From positions 124,001 through 188,000 of the forward strand of contig NZ_CADIKK010000007.1 in NCBI RefSeq assembly GCF_902859915.1: a stretch of DNA of 64,000 nt, given 5' to 3'. Shown here in pieces: positions 47,689 through 55,866 of this stretch. Source of the stretch: Paraburkholderia ultramafica. Lineage in GTDB: Bacteria > Pseudomonadota > Gammaproteobacteria > Burkholderiales > Burkholderiaceae. Position 1 is the first letter of the stretch. The number at the start of each line of letters is the position of its first letter. Both the position numbers and the translations under genes were made by a program. A model generated the notes under the pieces. That model saw nothing but the letters and a program-made list of their open reading frames with translations. It was not told the DNA's origin and made no database searches.

Positions 47689-47715
47689 AAAAAAAAATCC
47701 CGGCCTTGCGCCGGG
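47689..47715 (-). terminator. Terminator of phaP
   Basis: CCCGGC / GCCGGG stem next to nine A residues (a T-run on the minus strand), downstream of phaP. Confidence 0.82.
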
Positions 47716-47800
47716 CAAACGATACGCTGTTCAACGTATCGGAGCGTGCGGCCAATGAAACCGTGTGAGCGGCAACGGCACGACGCTGTTGCTTGCGATA

Positions 47801-47832
47801 ACGCCGGCACAGCGGGTGGGCTGTGCCGGCGT
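47801..47832. repeat. Perfect 13-bp inverted repeat after phaP
   Basis: ACGCCGGCACAGC / GCTGTGCCGGCGT with a 6-base loop. No T-run. Possibly an mRNA-stabilising 3' hairpin of phaP. Confidence 0.7.
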
Positions 47833-47862
47833 CTGGTGATGCCTGAAAGCGCTGCGTGAAGT

Positions 47863-48435
47863 TTAGACTGCCTTCTTGGCCGAGCGCGATGCTTGCGCGG
47901 CGGCTTGCGAAGCTGCCTTCGATGCGGCCGTAGCGGCTGCATTGAAGTTGCTTTCAGCGATTTCGACGGCTTGCTTGGTCGCCTTGTGGACCGTTTCGTA
48001 CGTGGTGTTGGCGGCGGTGATAGCCGACTTCATCACGGCGACAGCGGTTTCCGAGCCGGCCGGTGCGTTCTTCGCGACGTTTTCGACGAGCGACTGCACC
48101 TTGCGGTTTTGCTCTTCGAACTGGGCTTCCGCGACGCGGGTGAATTCACCTTGCGTTGCCGAAACGATTTCATACACGTGGCGGCCGTACGACAGCGCCT
48201 TTTCAGCCACCGGCTGTGCAAGGCTCGCTTGCAGCGCCAGCAATTCCTGCGCGTCTTTCACCGACAACGCGCGTTGGGCATTTTCCTGGCTTTCCGCGAG
48301 ACTCGACTTCACGACTTGCAGATTCAGTTCAACCAGCTTTTCGACGCCTTCAAATGCTTTGGTCGTCAGGCCGAACAGCGTTTCAAGGTTGGCTTTCTGG
48401 GCTGCGGCGAATTGCTCAGGGGTCAGCAGAGTCAT
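47863..48435 (-). CDS. phaP: Phasin (PHB granule-associated protein)
   Basis: A 190-residue protein matching the PhaP family of polyhydroxybutyrate granule coat proteins: [40 protein letters not shown], long amphipathic helices throughout and an Ala/Ser/Lys-rich tail ending ASRSAKKAV. Phasins cover the hydrophobic polymer surface and control granule size. No polymer synthase genes are in the window. The gene stands alone with its own promoter flanked by two TGCnnnGCA elements, consistent with repression by the PhaR regulator. Confidence 0.95.
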   Translation of the reverse strand: MTLLTPEQFAAAQKANLETLFGLTTKAFEGVEKLVELNLQVVKSSLAESQENAQRALSVKDAQELLALQASLAQPVAEKALSYGRHVYEIVSATQGEFTRVAEAQFEEQNRKVQSLVENVAKNAPAGSETAVAVMKSAITAANTTYETVHKATKQAVEIAESNFNAAATAASKAASQAAAQASRSAKKAV

Positions 48436-48525
48436 GGTTTACGCTCCTGGATTGCGGTCTGTCTGTGCGGACCGCATTGGGTGAGTGGCGAGACGCAGTG
48501 GATCGTCTCCCCGGACCGCGATGTA

Positions 48526-48541
48526 TTGTGCATCGCAGCAA
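48526..48541. promoter_or_regulatory. PhaR-like operator 1, at the phaP transcript start
   Basis: TTGTGCATCGCAGCAA contains TGCATCGCA (TGCnnnGCA) and lies just downstream of the -10 box of the phaP promoter on the minus strand. Confidence 0.55.
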
Positions 48542-48549
48542 TAGTTCCC

Positions 48550-48577
48550 ATTTTAGGACGGTCGCAACGAATGTCAA
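48550..48577 (-). promoter_or_regulatory. Sigma-70 promoter of phaP
   Basis: TTGACA-N16-TAAAAT on the minus strand, with a perfect -35 and a near-consensus -10. Expected start is near 48543, giving a leader of about 105 bases. Confidence 0.85.
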
Positions 48578-48584
48578 GTGCTTT

Positions 48585-48599
48585 TTGTGCGTCGCACAA
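48585..48599. promoter_or_regulatory. PhaR-like operator 2, upstream of the -35 box
   Basis: TTGTGCGTCGCACAA, a perfect palindrome with a TGCGTCGCA core, eight bases before the -35 box of phaP. Confidence 0.6.
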
Positions 48600-49214
48600 T
48601 ATTAAGAAAATGCTGATAAAACAATACCTTATGCAGTAGGCATTACATTCATGTGACTGTGGGCAATTTAACTGTTGCACCGTGCTGGTGCGGTATAAAG
48701 TGGCACCGAGCGCTGATTTGGTGGGGTATTTTTACCGATGGCATCGCGGTGCGGAGCGCACAATGGTAATGTCCCGCATCTCAAAAAAATGAGCAATTGC
48801 CGATTCGATGTAAACCGGAAACTGTCAAGGAACGTTAATGCTCTGAGCCGGTCGAACGCGCGTTGGCGGTTTCCAGCAGGTGTTTAACAGCCTGGCCGCG
48901 AGGCGCCGACGATGTCCTGTTGCACTGGCGGCGCTGCACCTTCCGGTGCTCCAACCGTATTTCCCCGAATCAAGGTTGTCTCGAAATTGCCGTTATGCTG
49001 CAAGAATCGCCCTCGGTTCCGGGCGGATGGCGGCAATAGCGAGGCGCAGCGCGCTGACGATCGTTTTTTTCGATCGACGCGCGGCACTTATTTGTGTTTT
49101 TGCGATCGGAGCTTACAAGCCGGTTTAAGGAGCGCTTATAAGTGCTTCAAATTGCTAATTTTTCGTTGTTTTACTACACTTGCGGAAAACTCTCGCCGCT
49201 CCTACCGAACACCC
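48600..49214. other. Upstream region of pbpG, no gene
   Basis: 615 bp between the phaP operators and pbpG. It contains an NtrC-like dyad GCACCGTGCTGGTGC at 48677-48691 without a fitting sigma-54 promoter, and AT-rich DNA at 48770-48840 and 49050-49190. Reading frames here lack coding bias. Confidence 0.5.
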
Positions 49215-50408
49215 ATGAAAACCAACATGTTTTCGTCGCTAAAAGTGATCCACGGCGCGGCCCGCAGCACCGCTCTGTCGGTGGCCGTCTCTCTGGTCGT
49301 CGCAGCGGCGTTCGCCACGCCTGTCAGCACTTTTGCCGCCACGCCTGCCGCAACTGCAAAAACCTCCAAACACGCAAAAACCGCGAAGAAGCCGGGCGAG
49401 GCTGCCGCCACCGCCAAGGTGTCGAGCAAGCCGGCGAAAGCCGTCAAAGGCGCGGCCGCGAAGACCGAGGCCGCTGCGGACGACGATGCGCCGCGCGGTA
49501 GCGTCAAGCGCAAGCGCGTGAGCTTCACGGCGAACGGCCGTCACCACTCGGTGATGCGCCGCGTCGCGTATGAGCCGCGTCAACCGACCGTCGGCCAGGC
49601 TTTTGGCCTGCACGAAACGCCGGACGCGTTGATGCTGCGCTCGAGCGTGGCCTACGTGATCGACCAGAACTCCGGCGAGTCGCTGTTCGACAAGAACTCG
49701 CGCGCCGTGGTGCCGATCGCGTCGATCACCAAGCTGATGACGGCGATGGTGGTGCTCGATTCGAAAGAGCCGATGACCGACCAGATCGAAGTCACCGACG
49801 AAGACCGCGATTACGAGAAGAACACCGGCTCGCGCCTGTCGGTGGGCTCGGTGCTCTCGCGTGAAGACATGCTGCACATCGCGCTGATGGCCTCGGAAAA
49901 TCGTGCCGCCGCGTCGCTGTCGCGGTATTTCCCGGGCGGCCGTCCGGCGTTCCTCGCCGCGATGAACGCGAAGGCCAGGCAACTTGGCATGACCGACACG
50001 CATTTCGAAAACCCGACGGGTTTGACGAGCCAGAACGTGTCGAGCGCGCGCGACCTCGTGAAGATGGTCAACGCGGCGTATCAGTATCCGGTGATCCGCA
50101 AGTTCTCGACCGATCACAGCTACGAGGTGTACACCGGCAAGCGCTCGTTGGCGTACAACAGCACCAATGCGCTGGTGCGTAATCCGACGTGGGACATCGG
50201 TCTGCAAAAGACCGGCTTTATCAACGAAGCGGGCGAGTGCCTCGTGATGCAGGCGACCATCCATGGCCGTCCGATGATCTTGGTGCTGCTCGATTCGTCG
50301 GGTAAGTACTCGCGTTTCGCGGATGCCACGCGCCTGCGCACTTGGCTGGATAACGGCGGTGATCAGCCGCGTATTACCAGCGCGGATGCCGGCGGTCCGG
50401 GTACCTGA
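49215..50408 (+). CDS. pbpG: D-alanyl-D-alanine endopeptidase (PBP7 type)
   Basis: A 397-residue periplasmic serine peptidase of the low-molecular-weight penicillin-binding class, which cleaves peptidoglycan cross-links. A signal peptide (about 1-41, ending TFA) leads into a Lys/Ala-rich spacer of about 60 residues, then the catalytic domain with SITK at 170-173 (S170 nucleophile, K173), SEN in the ALMASENRAA block and KTG in LQKTGFINEAG. The Lys-rich spacer is longer than in E. coli PBP7. The ATG at 49215 is used because the earlier frame would bury the signal peptide. Confidence 0.94.
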   Translation: MKTNMFSSLKVIHGAARSTALSVAVSLVVAAAFATPVSTFAATPAATAKTSKHAKTAKKPGEAAATAKVSSKPAKAVKGAAAKTEAAADDDAPRGSVKRKRVSFTANGRHHSVMRRVAYEPRQPTVGQAFGLHETPDALMLRSSVAYVIDQNSGESLFDKNSRAVVPIASITKLMTAMVVLDSKEPMTDQIEVTDEDRDYEKNTGSRLSVGSVLSREDMLHIALMASENRAAASLSRYFPGGRPAFLAAMNAKARQLGMTDTHFENPTGLTSQNVSSARDLVKMVNAAYQYPVIRKFSTDHSYEVYTGKRSLAYNSTNALVRNPTWDIGLQKTGFINEAGECLVMQATIHGRPMILVLLDSSGKYSRFADATRLRTWLDNGGDQPRITSADAGGPGT

Positions 50409-50458
50409 AGTGTTTTGTTTCGGCGGTCGGTTTTCCAGACCGGCTGCCATTGACATAA

Positions 50459-50489
50459 AAAAGCCTCGCAGTTGCGAGGCTTTTTTTTC
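50459..50489. terminator. Bidirectional terminator between pbpG and iclR gene
   Basis: AAAGCCTCGCA / TGCGAGGCTTT stem with A-run before and eight T after, between convergent genes. Confidence 0.92.
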
Positions 50490-50518
50490 ATCGCGCCGCA
50501 GAAGAAGCGGCCGCCGTC

Positions 50519-51325
50519 TTATGCGTGATGATTGCGCGAATGGTCGTGCGGCGCTTGCGGCCGATACCCGAGCGATTCGGAAATCATCAGCGCCGTCTGA
50601 CTGAGCTGCCCGAGCCAGGAATCCTGCAAGCGATCCGCCGGCGCCGACAGCGACAGGCCGGCGACCAGCTTGCCGGTGTCGTCGTAGATGCCGGCAGCGA
50701 TGCAGCGCACGCCGAGTTCCAGTTCCTCGTTATCGCGCGCGCAAGCTTGCTGGCGCACGTGCGACAGTTCGCGCTCCAGCTTGGTCAGGTCAGTGATGCT
50801 GTTCTGCGTGTGCCCTGACAAACCGGTGCGCGTGGCGTAGGCTCGCACCCGGGTCGATTCGTCGGCGGCGAGGAACAGCTTGCCCACCGAAGTCAGATGC
50901 AGCGGGGCCCGCCCGCCGATGGCTCGCACCACCTGCATGCCGGAGCGTTCGGAATAAGCGCGTTCGATATAGACGATCTCGTCGCCCTGACGCACCGACA
51001 GGTTCACTGTCTGGCCGGTCTGACGGTGCAGTTCGCGCATCGGCGTAAGCGCCGCGTCGCGCACCGACAGGCGCGCCTTCACCAGATTGCCCAGTTCGAG
51101 CAGGCGCATGCCGAGACGATAAGTGCCGGGATCCGAGCGGTCGACCAGCCGGCACATCACCATGTCGTTCAGGATGCGGTGCGCGGTGGACGGGTGCAGC
51201 TCCGTGCGGATGGCGAGTTCTTTCAGGCTGACCGGGTCGCTATGCGCCGCGAGTGCATCGAGCAGGCGCATCATGCGTTCGATCACCTGGATCGAAGTTT
51301 TGGGATCCGGGTTCGTATCGCTCAT
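50519..51325 (-). CDS. IclR-family transcriptional regulator
   Basis: A 268-residue regulator. The N-terminal winged helix (SIQVIERMMRLLDALAAHSDPVSLKELAIRTELHPSTAHRIL) is followed by the IclR effector domain (IVYIERAYSERSG, APLHLTSVGKLFLA, ELELGVRCIAAGI). It is divergent from lutA, so it most likely controls lactate use in response to a small organic acid. The ATG at 51325 is chosen over a TTG eight codons earlier, which lacks a ribosome binding site and overlaps a 14-bp palindrome. Confidence 0.93.
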   Translation of the reverse strand: MSDTNPDPKTSIQVIERMMRLLDALAAHSDPVSLKELAIRTELHPSTAHRILNDMVMCRLVDRSDPGTYRLGMRLLELGNLVKARLSVRDAALTPMRELHRQTGQTVNLSVRQGDEIVYIERAYSERSGMQVVRAIGGRAPLHLTSVGKLFLAADESTRVRAYATRTGLSGHTQNSITDLTKLERELSHVRQQACARDNEELELGVRCIAAGIYDDTGKLVAGLSLSAPADRLQDSWLGQLSQTALMISESLGYRPQAPHDHSRNHHA

Positions 51326-51336
51326 GGGAGGAATCG

Positions 51337-51399
51337 GTTGACGCGTCAACAGCGGAAATTGATTGTATCTCGTATGGTGAAAAAAGCGAACGCGGTTCG
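51337..51399. promoter_or_regulatory. Palindromic operators between iclR gene and lutA
   Basis: Two perfect dyads: GTTGACGCGTCAAC (51337-51350) and CGAACGCGGTTCG (51387-51399). Their position suits binding by the divergent IclR protein. No experimental consensus can be checked here. Confidence 0.55.
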
Positions 51400-51503
51400 A
51401 AGCGCTGCTCCAATTTAACGAAGCGTTCGTCCTATGCCTTCCGGCCGTTGGTATTGTGCGCCAAACAGCGGATAATCAGGGACGTTTTCCCGAAGGAGGG
51501 CTC

Positions 51504-52226
51504 ATGCGAGTCGGATTGTTCGTCACCTGCCTGATCGACCTGATGCGTCCCGAGATCGGTTTTTCGGTCATCAAGCTGATCGAAGGCGCCGGTTTCGAGG
51601 TGGTGGTACCACCCGCGCAAACCTGTTGCGGGCAGCCCGCATACAACTCGGGGGAACGACGCATCGCGCGCGATCTGGCCGAGAAAACCCTGCGCGAGTT
51701 CGAACAGTTCGATTACGTGGTGGTGCCGTCGGGGTCGTGCGGCGGCATGATCCGCACGCACTACGGCGACCTGTTCGCCGACGATCCCGAACTGATGAAC
51801 CGCTTCGGCCGGCTGCGGGCGAAGGTCTTCGAGCTGACCGATTTCCTCGTCAACGTGGCCAAGGTGCAATTGCAGCCGGGCGAATTCGCGGGTCGGGTGA
51901 CGTACCACGACTCCTGCTCGGGGCTGCGCGAACTCGGCGTGAAGACCCAGCCGCGCACGTTGCTGGCGCAAGTGGGCGTGGCGGTGACGGAGATGAAGGA
52001 TTGCGAGCATTGTTGCGGTTTCGGCGGCACGTTCGCGCTGAAGTACGGCGATATCTCGACGGCGATCGTCGACGAGAAGTGCGCGAATATCTGTGCAAGC
52101 GGCGCCGGCACGGTGGTGCTCGGCGACCTCGGCTGCATGCTCAATATCGAAGGCCGTCTGCGGCGTACCGGAGATTCGACGACGCGGGTGCTGCACATCG
52201 CGCAGGTGCTGGCCGGCGACGTGTAA
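51504..52226 (+). CDS. lutA: LutA-type (Fe-S) oxidoreductase subunit
   Basis: A 240-residue protein with two CCG-type cysteine-rich domains (TCCGQPAYNSG and CEHCCGFGGTFALKYG, plus SCGGMI and SCSGLRELG), as in LutA/YkgE and the GlpC/GlcF subunits. LutABC proteins oxidise L-lactate to pyruvate in many bacteria. AAGGAGG stands well placed before the ATG at 51504. It is followed by lutB after 154 bases. Confidence 0.92.
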   Translation: MRVGLFVTCLIDLMRPEIGFSVIKLIEGAGFEVVVPPAQTCCGQPAYNSGERRIARDLAEKTLREFEQFDYVVVPSGSCGGMIRTHYGDLFADDPELMNRFGRLRAKVFELTDFLVNVAKVQLQPGEFAGRVTYHDSCSGLRELGVKTQPRTLLAQVGVAVTEMKDCEHCCGFGGTFALKYGDISTAIVDEKCANICASGAGTVVLGDLGCMLNIEGRLRRTGDSTTRVLHIAQVLAGDV

Positions 52227-52380
52227 AGGCGCCGGCACGTTGGGTCGGCACGTCTTGCCGGCACGCCGTTCGTCCGCCGTTTGCCCGTTTGCCGCGCGCC
52301 ACCTCGCGCCATTCATTTCACGCATGTCGTTGCGCGCGTTCTGTGCCGCGCGTTGCGATTCGATTCCGCATAAGGCCGCC

Positions 52381-53796
52381 ATGCAAATCCAATCGATGCA
52401 GTTCAAGGCGCGCGCTGGTCAGAAACTCGCCGACCAGCGTTTGCAGCAGAACCTGACCAAGCTGTCCACCAAGTTCGTGTCGGCCCGCGCCACCGCGATG
52501 ACCGCGATCGATTTCCCCGCGACCCGCGCCGCGCTCAAGGAGCGCCGCAATCGCGCGCTGGAGAATCTCGACGTGTGGCTGGAAAGCTTCGAGCGCGAAG
52601 CGACCCGGCGCGGCGTGACGGTGCTGTTCGCCGAGACGACCCAGGAGGCCGCGCGGCTGGTCGCCGACATCGCGCGGCGGCACGACGTGAAGAAGGTGAT
52701 CAAGACCAAGTCGATGGTCACCGAGGAAATGCGCCTGAACGAAGTGCTCGGGCAGATGGGCGTGCAATCGATCGAAACCGATCTGGGCGAATACATTCTG
52801 CAGATCAACGACAACGAGCCGCCGAGTCACATCATCGCGCCGGTCGTCCATAAAGATAAGGACGAGATTGCCGAGCTGTTCGCCAGGACGCATGGCCGGC
52901 CGCGTCTGACCGAGATTGCCGACATGACGCGCGAGGCGCGCGAAATGCTGCGTCCGCACTTCATGAACGCGGACATGGGCGTGACCGGCGGCAATTTCGT
53001 GGTCGCGGAAACCGGCTCGGTGGTCCTTGTCACGAACGAGGGCAACGAAGGCATGTGCACGGTGATGCCGCGCGTGCATGTTGCCGTGACCGGCATCGAG
53101 AAGGTGCTGCCGACGCTGGAAGACCTCGCGACGGCGATGCGTCTGCTGCCGCGCTCGGCGACCGGGCAAAGCACGTCGAACTATTTTTCCGTGCTGACCG
53201 GGCCGCGCGGCGAAGGCGATCAGGACGGTCCCGAGCATATGTATGTGGTGCTGGTCGACGGCGGGCGCACGGGGCTGATCGGCGGCCATTTTCAGGAGAT
53301 GCTCAGGTGCATCCGCTGCGGCGCGTGCATGAATCATTGCCCGGTTTATCAGAAGGTGGGCGGCCACGCGTACGGGTGGGTGTATCCGGGGCCGATGGGT
53401 TCGGTGTTGACGCCGAGCTACGTTGGGATCGACAAGGCATTGGATTTGCCGCAGGCCGCGACCTTGTGCGGCGAGTGCAACAGCGTTTGCCCGGTGGGAA
53501 TTCCGCTATCCGATCTGTTGCGCAAGCTGCGCGAGAAACAGGTGGAACGGCGTCTGCGGCCCTGGAAGGAGCGCGTCGGGTTGGCCGTATGGGGTTTTCT
53601 GGCGCTGCATCCGGACGCCTATGCGCTTTTTACCAAGCTGGCCGTGCGCGTGCTGGAGCGGATGGGCGGCCGAAAGCGTTCGATCGCCAAATTGCCGTTG
53701 GGCGGAGCAGGCTGGACCAATACGCGCGATATGCCGGCCCCGGTCGGCCGCACGTTCAGGGAGTTGTATGCCGCACAGCGCAGCCATATCGGCTGA
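52381..53796 (+). CDS. lutB: LutB-type iron-sulfur protein
   Basis: A 471-residue protein. The N-terminal LUD-type domain (RRNRALENLDVWLESFEREATRRG, TGGNFVVAETGSVVLVTNEGN) is followed by two ferredoxin-like clusters CIRCGACMNHCPVY and CGECNSVCPVGIPL and a short C-terminal tail, as in LutB/YkgF. The ATG at 52381 is chosen by homology; upstream frame starts give a non-conserved extension. The third partner LutC is not encoded after it, although the next 200 bases are free of genes. Confidence 0.93.
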   Translation: MQIQSMQFKARAGQKLADQRLQQNLTKLSTKFVSARATAMTAIDFPATRAALKERRNRALENLDVWLESFEREATRRGVTVLFAETTQEAARLVADIARRHDVKKVIKTKSMVTEEMRLNEVLGQMGVQSIETDLGEYILQINDNEPPSHIIAPVVHKDKDEIAELFARTHGRPRLTEIADMTREAREMLRPHFMNADMGVTGGNFVVAETGSVVLVTNEGNEGMCTVMPRVHVAVTGIEKVLPTLEDLATAMRLLPRSATGQSTSNYFSVLTGPRGEGDQDGPEHMYVVLVDGGRTGLIGGHFQEMLRCIRCGACMNHCPVYQKVGGHAYGWVYPGPMGSVLTPSYVGIDKALDLPQAATLCGECNSVCPVGIPLSDLLRKLREKQVERRLRPWKERVGLAVWGFLALHPDAYALFTKLAVRVLERMGGRKRSIAKLPLGGAGWTNTRDMPAPVGRTFRELYAAQRSHIG

Positions 53797-53997
53797 GCAG
53801 GCGGCATCGAACGCATGTTGTGCCAGGCGGCCGGCTTGCCAGGCGAGCCGGCAAGCCGGCATTGCGCAGTAGCGTGGACAAGGCTTCCGAGCCGCCTCGA
53901 GGGCGGAGCGGCTCAGGCAATTGGCGGGCGCGGTGGTCTGGTGCCCAAGTGAAGAAGTGCGCGCGCGAAACAGGCGGCTAGCCGATTAGCGCACGGC

Positions 53998-54543
53998 TTA
54001 ATGCTCAGTCATCTGCCCAGGTTGACGGGCGGGAGCGCTTCTCATGTGCTCGCCACCGTTACCATTGCCGCGCCCGCCGCCATTGCCCGCCTGCTGCTGC
54101 GGCGATGACGGCGGCGGGCCTCCCGCGCCGGGCCGCGGCGCATTCGATCCGCTGGGTCCGCGCGGCCCGCCGGCCGCGCCCTGAGGCGGCGGCCCGCCGT
54201 TCGGCTGGCCATGCCGGCCGCCATTGTCGCCGTGGTTGTCATGGTCCCCATGGTTGCCGTTATTCGGCCGGTCCCGGTCGGGGTAGCCCCGATAGCCAGG
54301 GCCTGGCCCGTAATAGCGTCCCGGTCCCCCGTAGTAGCCCGGACCCGAGTAATTGCCATACCCCATGTACACATTGGTTTGCGGCACGACCGGCACGCCG
54401 GTGGCGTAGCCGTCATAACCGTCATAGCCGCTGTAAGCACCGCCATAACCGTTGCTGTACATCGGCGTGCCGTCCGGATAGACCGCGCAGCCGCCAAGCA
54501 GGGCGGCGACGATGACGCCGGCGAGTGGTGCAAGACGTTTCAT
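53998..54543 (-). CDS. Gly/Tyr-rich outer-membrane lipoprotein
   Basis: About 181 residues with a lipoprotein signal peptide (MKRLAPLAGVIVAALLGGC; lipobox LGGC, Cys19). The mature part is low-complexity: Gly/Tyr repeats (NGYGGAYSGYDGYDGYATG), then Asn/His/Asp-rich and Pro/Gly-rich tracts. It has no catalytic motif. Comparable sequences in the genus are annotated only as lipoproteins. Three TTTGTA elements lie in its promoter region (54572-54628). Confidence 0.8.
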   Translation of the reverse strand: MKRLAPLAGVIVAALLGGCAVYPDGTPMYSNGYGGAYSGYDGYDGYATGVPVVPQTNVYMGYGNYSGPGYYGGPGRYYGPGPGYRGYPDRDRPNNGNHGDHDNHGDNGGRHGQPNGGPPPQGAAGGPRGPSGSNAPRPGAGGPPPSSPQQQAGNGGGRGNGNGGEHMRSAPARQPGQMTEH

Positions 54544-54571
54544 GTTGGTGGACCAGTGCGAGAGGATTACT

Positions 54572-54628
54572 TTTGTAAGACCGCTATTATCGCCATCCGT
54601 CACGCAAGCTTTTGTATATGTTTGTAAG
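54572..54628. promoter_or_regulatory. Repeated TTTGTA elements upstream of the lipoprotein gene
   Basis: TTTGTAAG at 54572-54579 and 54621-54628 and TTTGTATA at 54611. Direct repeats in the lipoprotein leader/promoter region suggest a dimeric regulator, not identified. Confidence 0.4.
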
Positions 54629-54805
54629 GATTTCTTTTTCGTGCCAGGCGTGGAGTGCCGCGCGACATAAACATCATTGACTGTTCCATTTGGAGCAACG
54701 CTGTATCTCGTACCGGTGGTTTTTCCTGATTGTGAATTCCTATAGCATTTGCACTGGGCATAGTGGGTTACAAGCTCATCTGCCCCTAATCGGAAAAACG
54801 ACATC

Positions 54806-55045
54806 ATGAAAAAGACAATATCGGTGTACTGGCCCCTTGCCATTGTTGTGCTGCTCGTAGTGGTTGCTTATCTGCAGATTTGCGGCAATGCCGCTTCACG
54901 CGCCTCGCAGACCCCGCTCGATGCCGGTCAGCTGACCGCCGAACTCGCGCGCGCCGTCTCGTATGGTATGGTCGACGCCGCTTCCGCGCTGCCGGCTAAG
55001 CCCATGCGCGCGGCTACGGCAATGCCGCACGCCGACGCATCTTAA
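54806..55045 (+). CDS. Small membrane-anchored hypothetical protein (79 aa)
   Basis: A 79-residue frame starting MKKTISVYWPLAIVVLLVVVAYLQI, i.e. a short basic start, one strong hydrophobic helix, then a polar Ala-rich domain with no motif. It looks like a single-pass inner membrane protein facing the periplasm. The ATG lacks a strong ribosome binding site. Not recognised as a family member. Confidence 0.5.
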   Translation: MKKTISVYWPLAIVVLLVVVAYLQICGNAASRASQTPLDAGQLTAELARAVSYGMVDAASALPAKPMRAATAMPHADAS

Positions 55046-55236
55046 GCGCAGGGCTGAGAGACGCCGCACTGCCGGGGCGCGATGGCCACGCATCGAACAC
55101 CCCACGGGGCCGGTAGTCATGCTTAGCACGCAGCAACGACCTCCGGCGAGATTCCGCCCAGCTTTGTATAATCGCGGCACCGTTTGCTAGCCGTCAGTTC
55201 CCCACGCGTTGCGCGCTGAAGCGCCCGAAACTTCTG

Positions 55237-55734
55237 ATGAAAACCGTATCCGTCTGCTTCGTGTGCCTCGGGAACATCTGCCGTTCGCCGACCGCGGAAG
55301 GCGTGATGCGTCATCTGGTCGATGAGGCGAGGCTCGCTGAGCGCATTCTGATCGATTCCGCCGGCACGGGCGACTGGCACATCGGCGCGCCGCCCGACGA
55401 GCGCGCGCAGCATGCGGCCGGGCAGCGCGGTTATAAACTGGCCGCTTTGCGCGGCCGCCAGATCGCCGCGGCTGACTTCGAGCGCTTCGACCTGCTGATC
55501 GCGATGGACGACAAGAACGTTGCCGCGCTTCGCCAGATCTGCCCGCCCGGGCAGCGCGACAAGATCCGGCTGCTGATGGAATTTGTACCGGAAGCGGACA
55601 GCCGTTGGGGCGGCACCCGCGAAGTCGCTGATCCGTACTTCGGCGGCGCGGAAGGTTTCGAGCAGGTGCTGGATCAGTGCGAAGCAGCCTGCCGCGGTCT
55701 GATCGCCGCATTGCGTCCCCAATTGCTCGCATAG
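55237..55734 (+). CDS. Low-molecular-weight protein-tyrosine phosphatase
   Basis: A 165-residue phosphatase: the P-loop C10-x5-R16 in VCLGNICRSPTAEGV, the SAGTGDWHIG block and the general-acid loop VADPYFGG. LMW phosphatases remove phosphate from tyrosine, commonly opposing bacterial tyrosine kinases in capsule synthesis. No such kinase is nearby. It sits immediately upstream of iscR, 132 bases away, an arrangement common to related genomes without a known functional link. Confidence 0.94.
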   Translation: MKTVSVCFVCLGNICRSPTAEGVMRHLVDEARLAERILIDSAGTGDWHIGAPPDERAQHAAGQRGYKLAALRGRQIAAADFERFDLLIAMDDKNVAALRQICPPGQRDKIRLLMEFVPEADSRWGGTREVADPYFGGAEGFEQVLDQCEAACRGLIAALRPQLLA

Positions 55735-55797
55735 TTCCAGCGGCAACGCGACCAGGCGTATCCGGTAATTAAGTAAATGACCCAAATGGCGATAGGG

Positions 55798-55829
55798 ATA
55801 CTTGACTAATTTGCTCATGTATTTATACT
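55798..55829 (+). promoter_or_regulatory. IscR box overlapping the iscR promoter
   Basis: A 25-bp element at 55798-55822 (ATA-C-TTGACT-AATTT-GCTCA-TG-TAT) matches the type 1 IscR consensus well. It overlaps a sigma-70 promoter, TTGACT (55802-55807) N16 TATACT (55824-55829). A weaker second copy begins at 55825. This gives autorepression of the isc operon by [2Fe-2S]-IscR. Confidence 0.82.
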
Positions 55830-55866
55830 TGACCGAACTTGTCGAGAATTGCGGTTCCCACACCAT

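Larger units (their letters stand above)
47508..47862. other. Convergent gap between lpdA and phaP
   Basis: 355 bp holding three hairpins (listed separately) and no gene with coding bias. Confidence 0.6.

Noticed and set aside
48677..48715. NtrC-like dyad GCACCGTGCTGGTGC followed by TGGCAC upstream of pbpG/phaP
   Set aside because: The TGGCAC lacks a correctly spaced GC at -12, so there is no sigma-54 promoter, and a single dyad match is weak.
48880..49128. Short plus-strand frame (82 aa) upstream of pbpG
   Set aside because: No ribosome binding site, no coding bias, in the AT-rich leader region of pbpG.
55046..55130. CTGAGA-type motif resembling a TPP riboswitch before the tyrosine phosphatase gene
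   Set aside because: GGGCTGAGAGA is present, but the conserved second half (CCCUUUGAACCUGAUC-like) is missing and the downstream gene has no link to thiamine.
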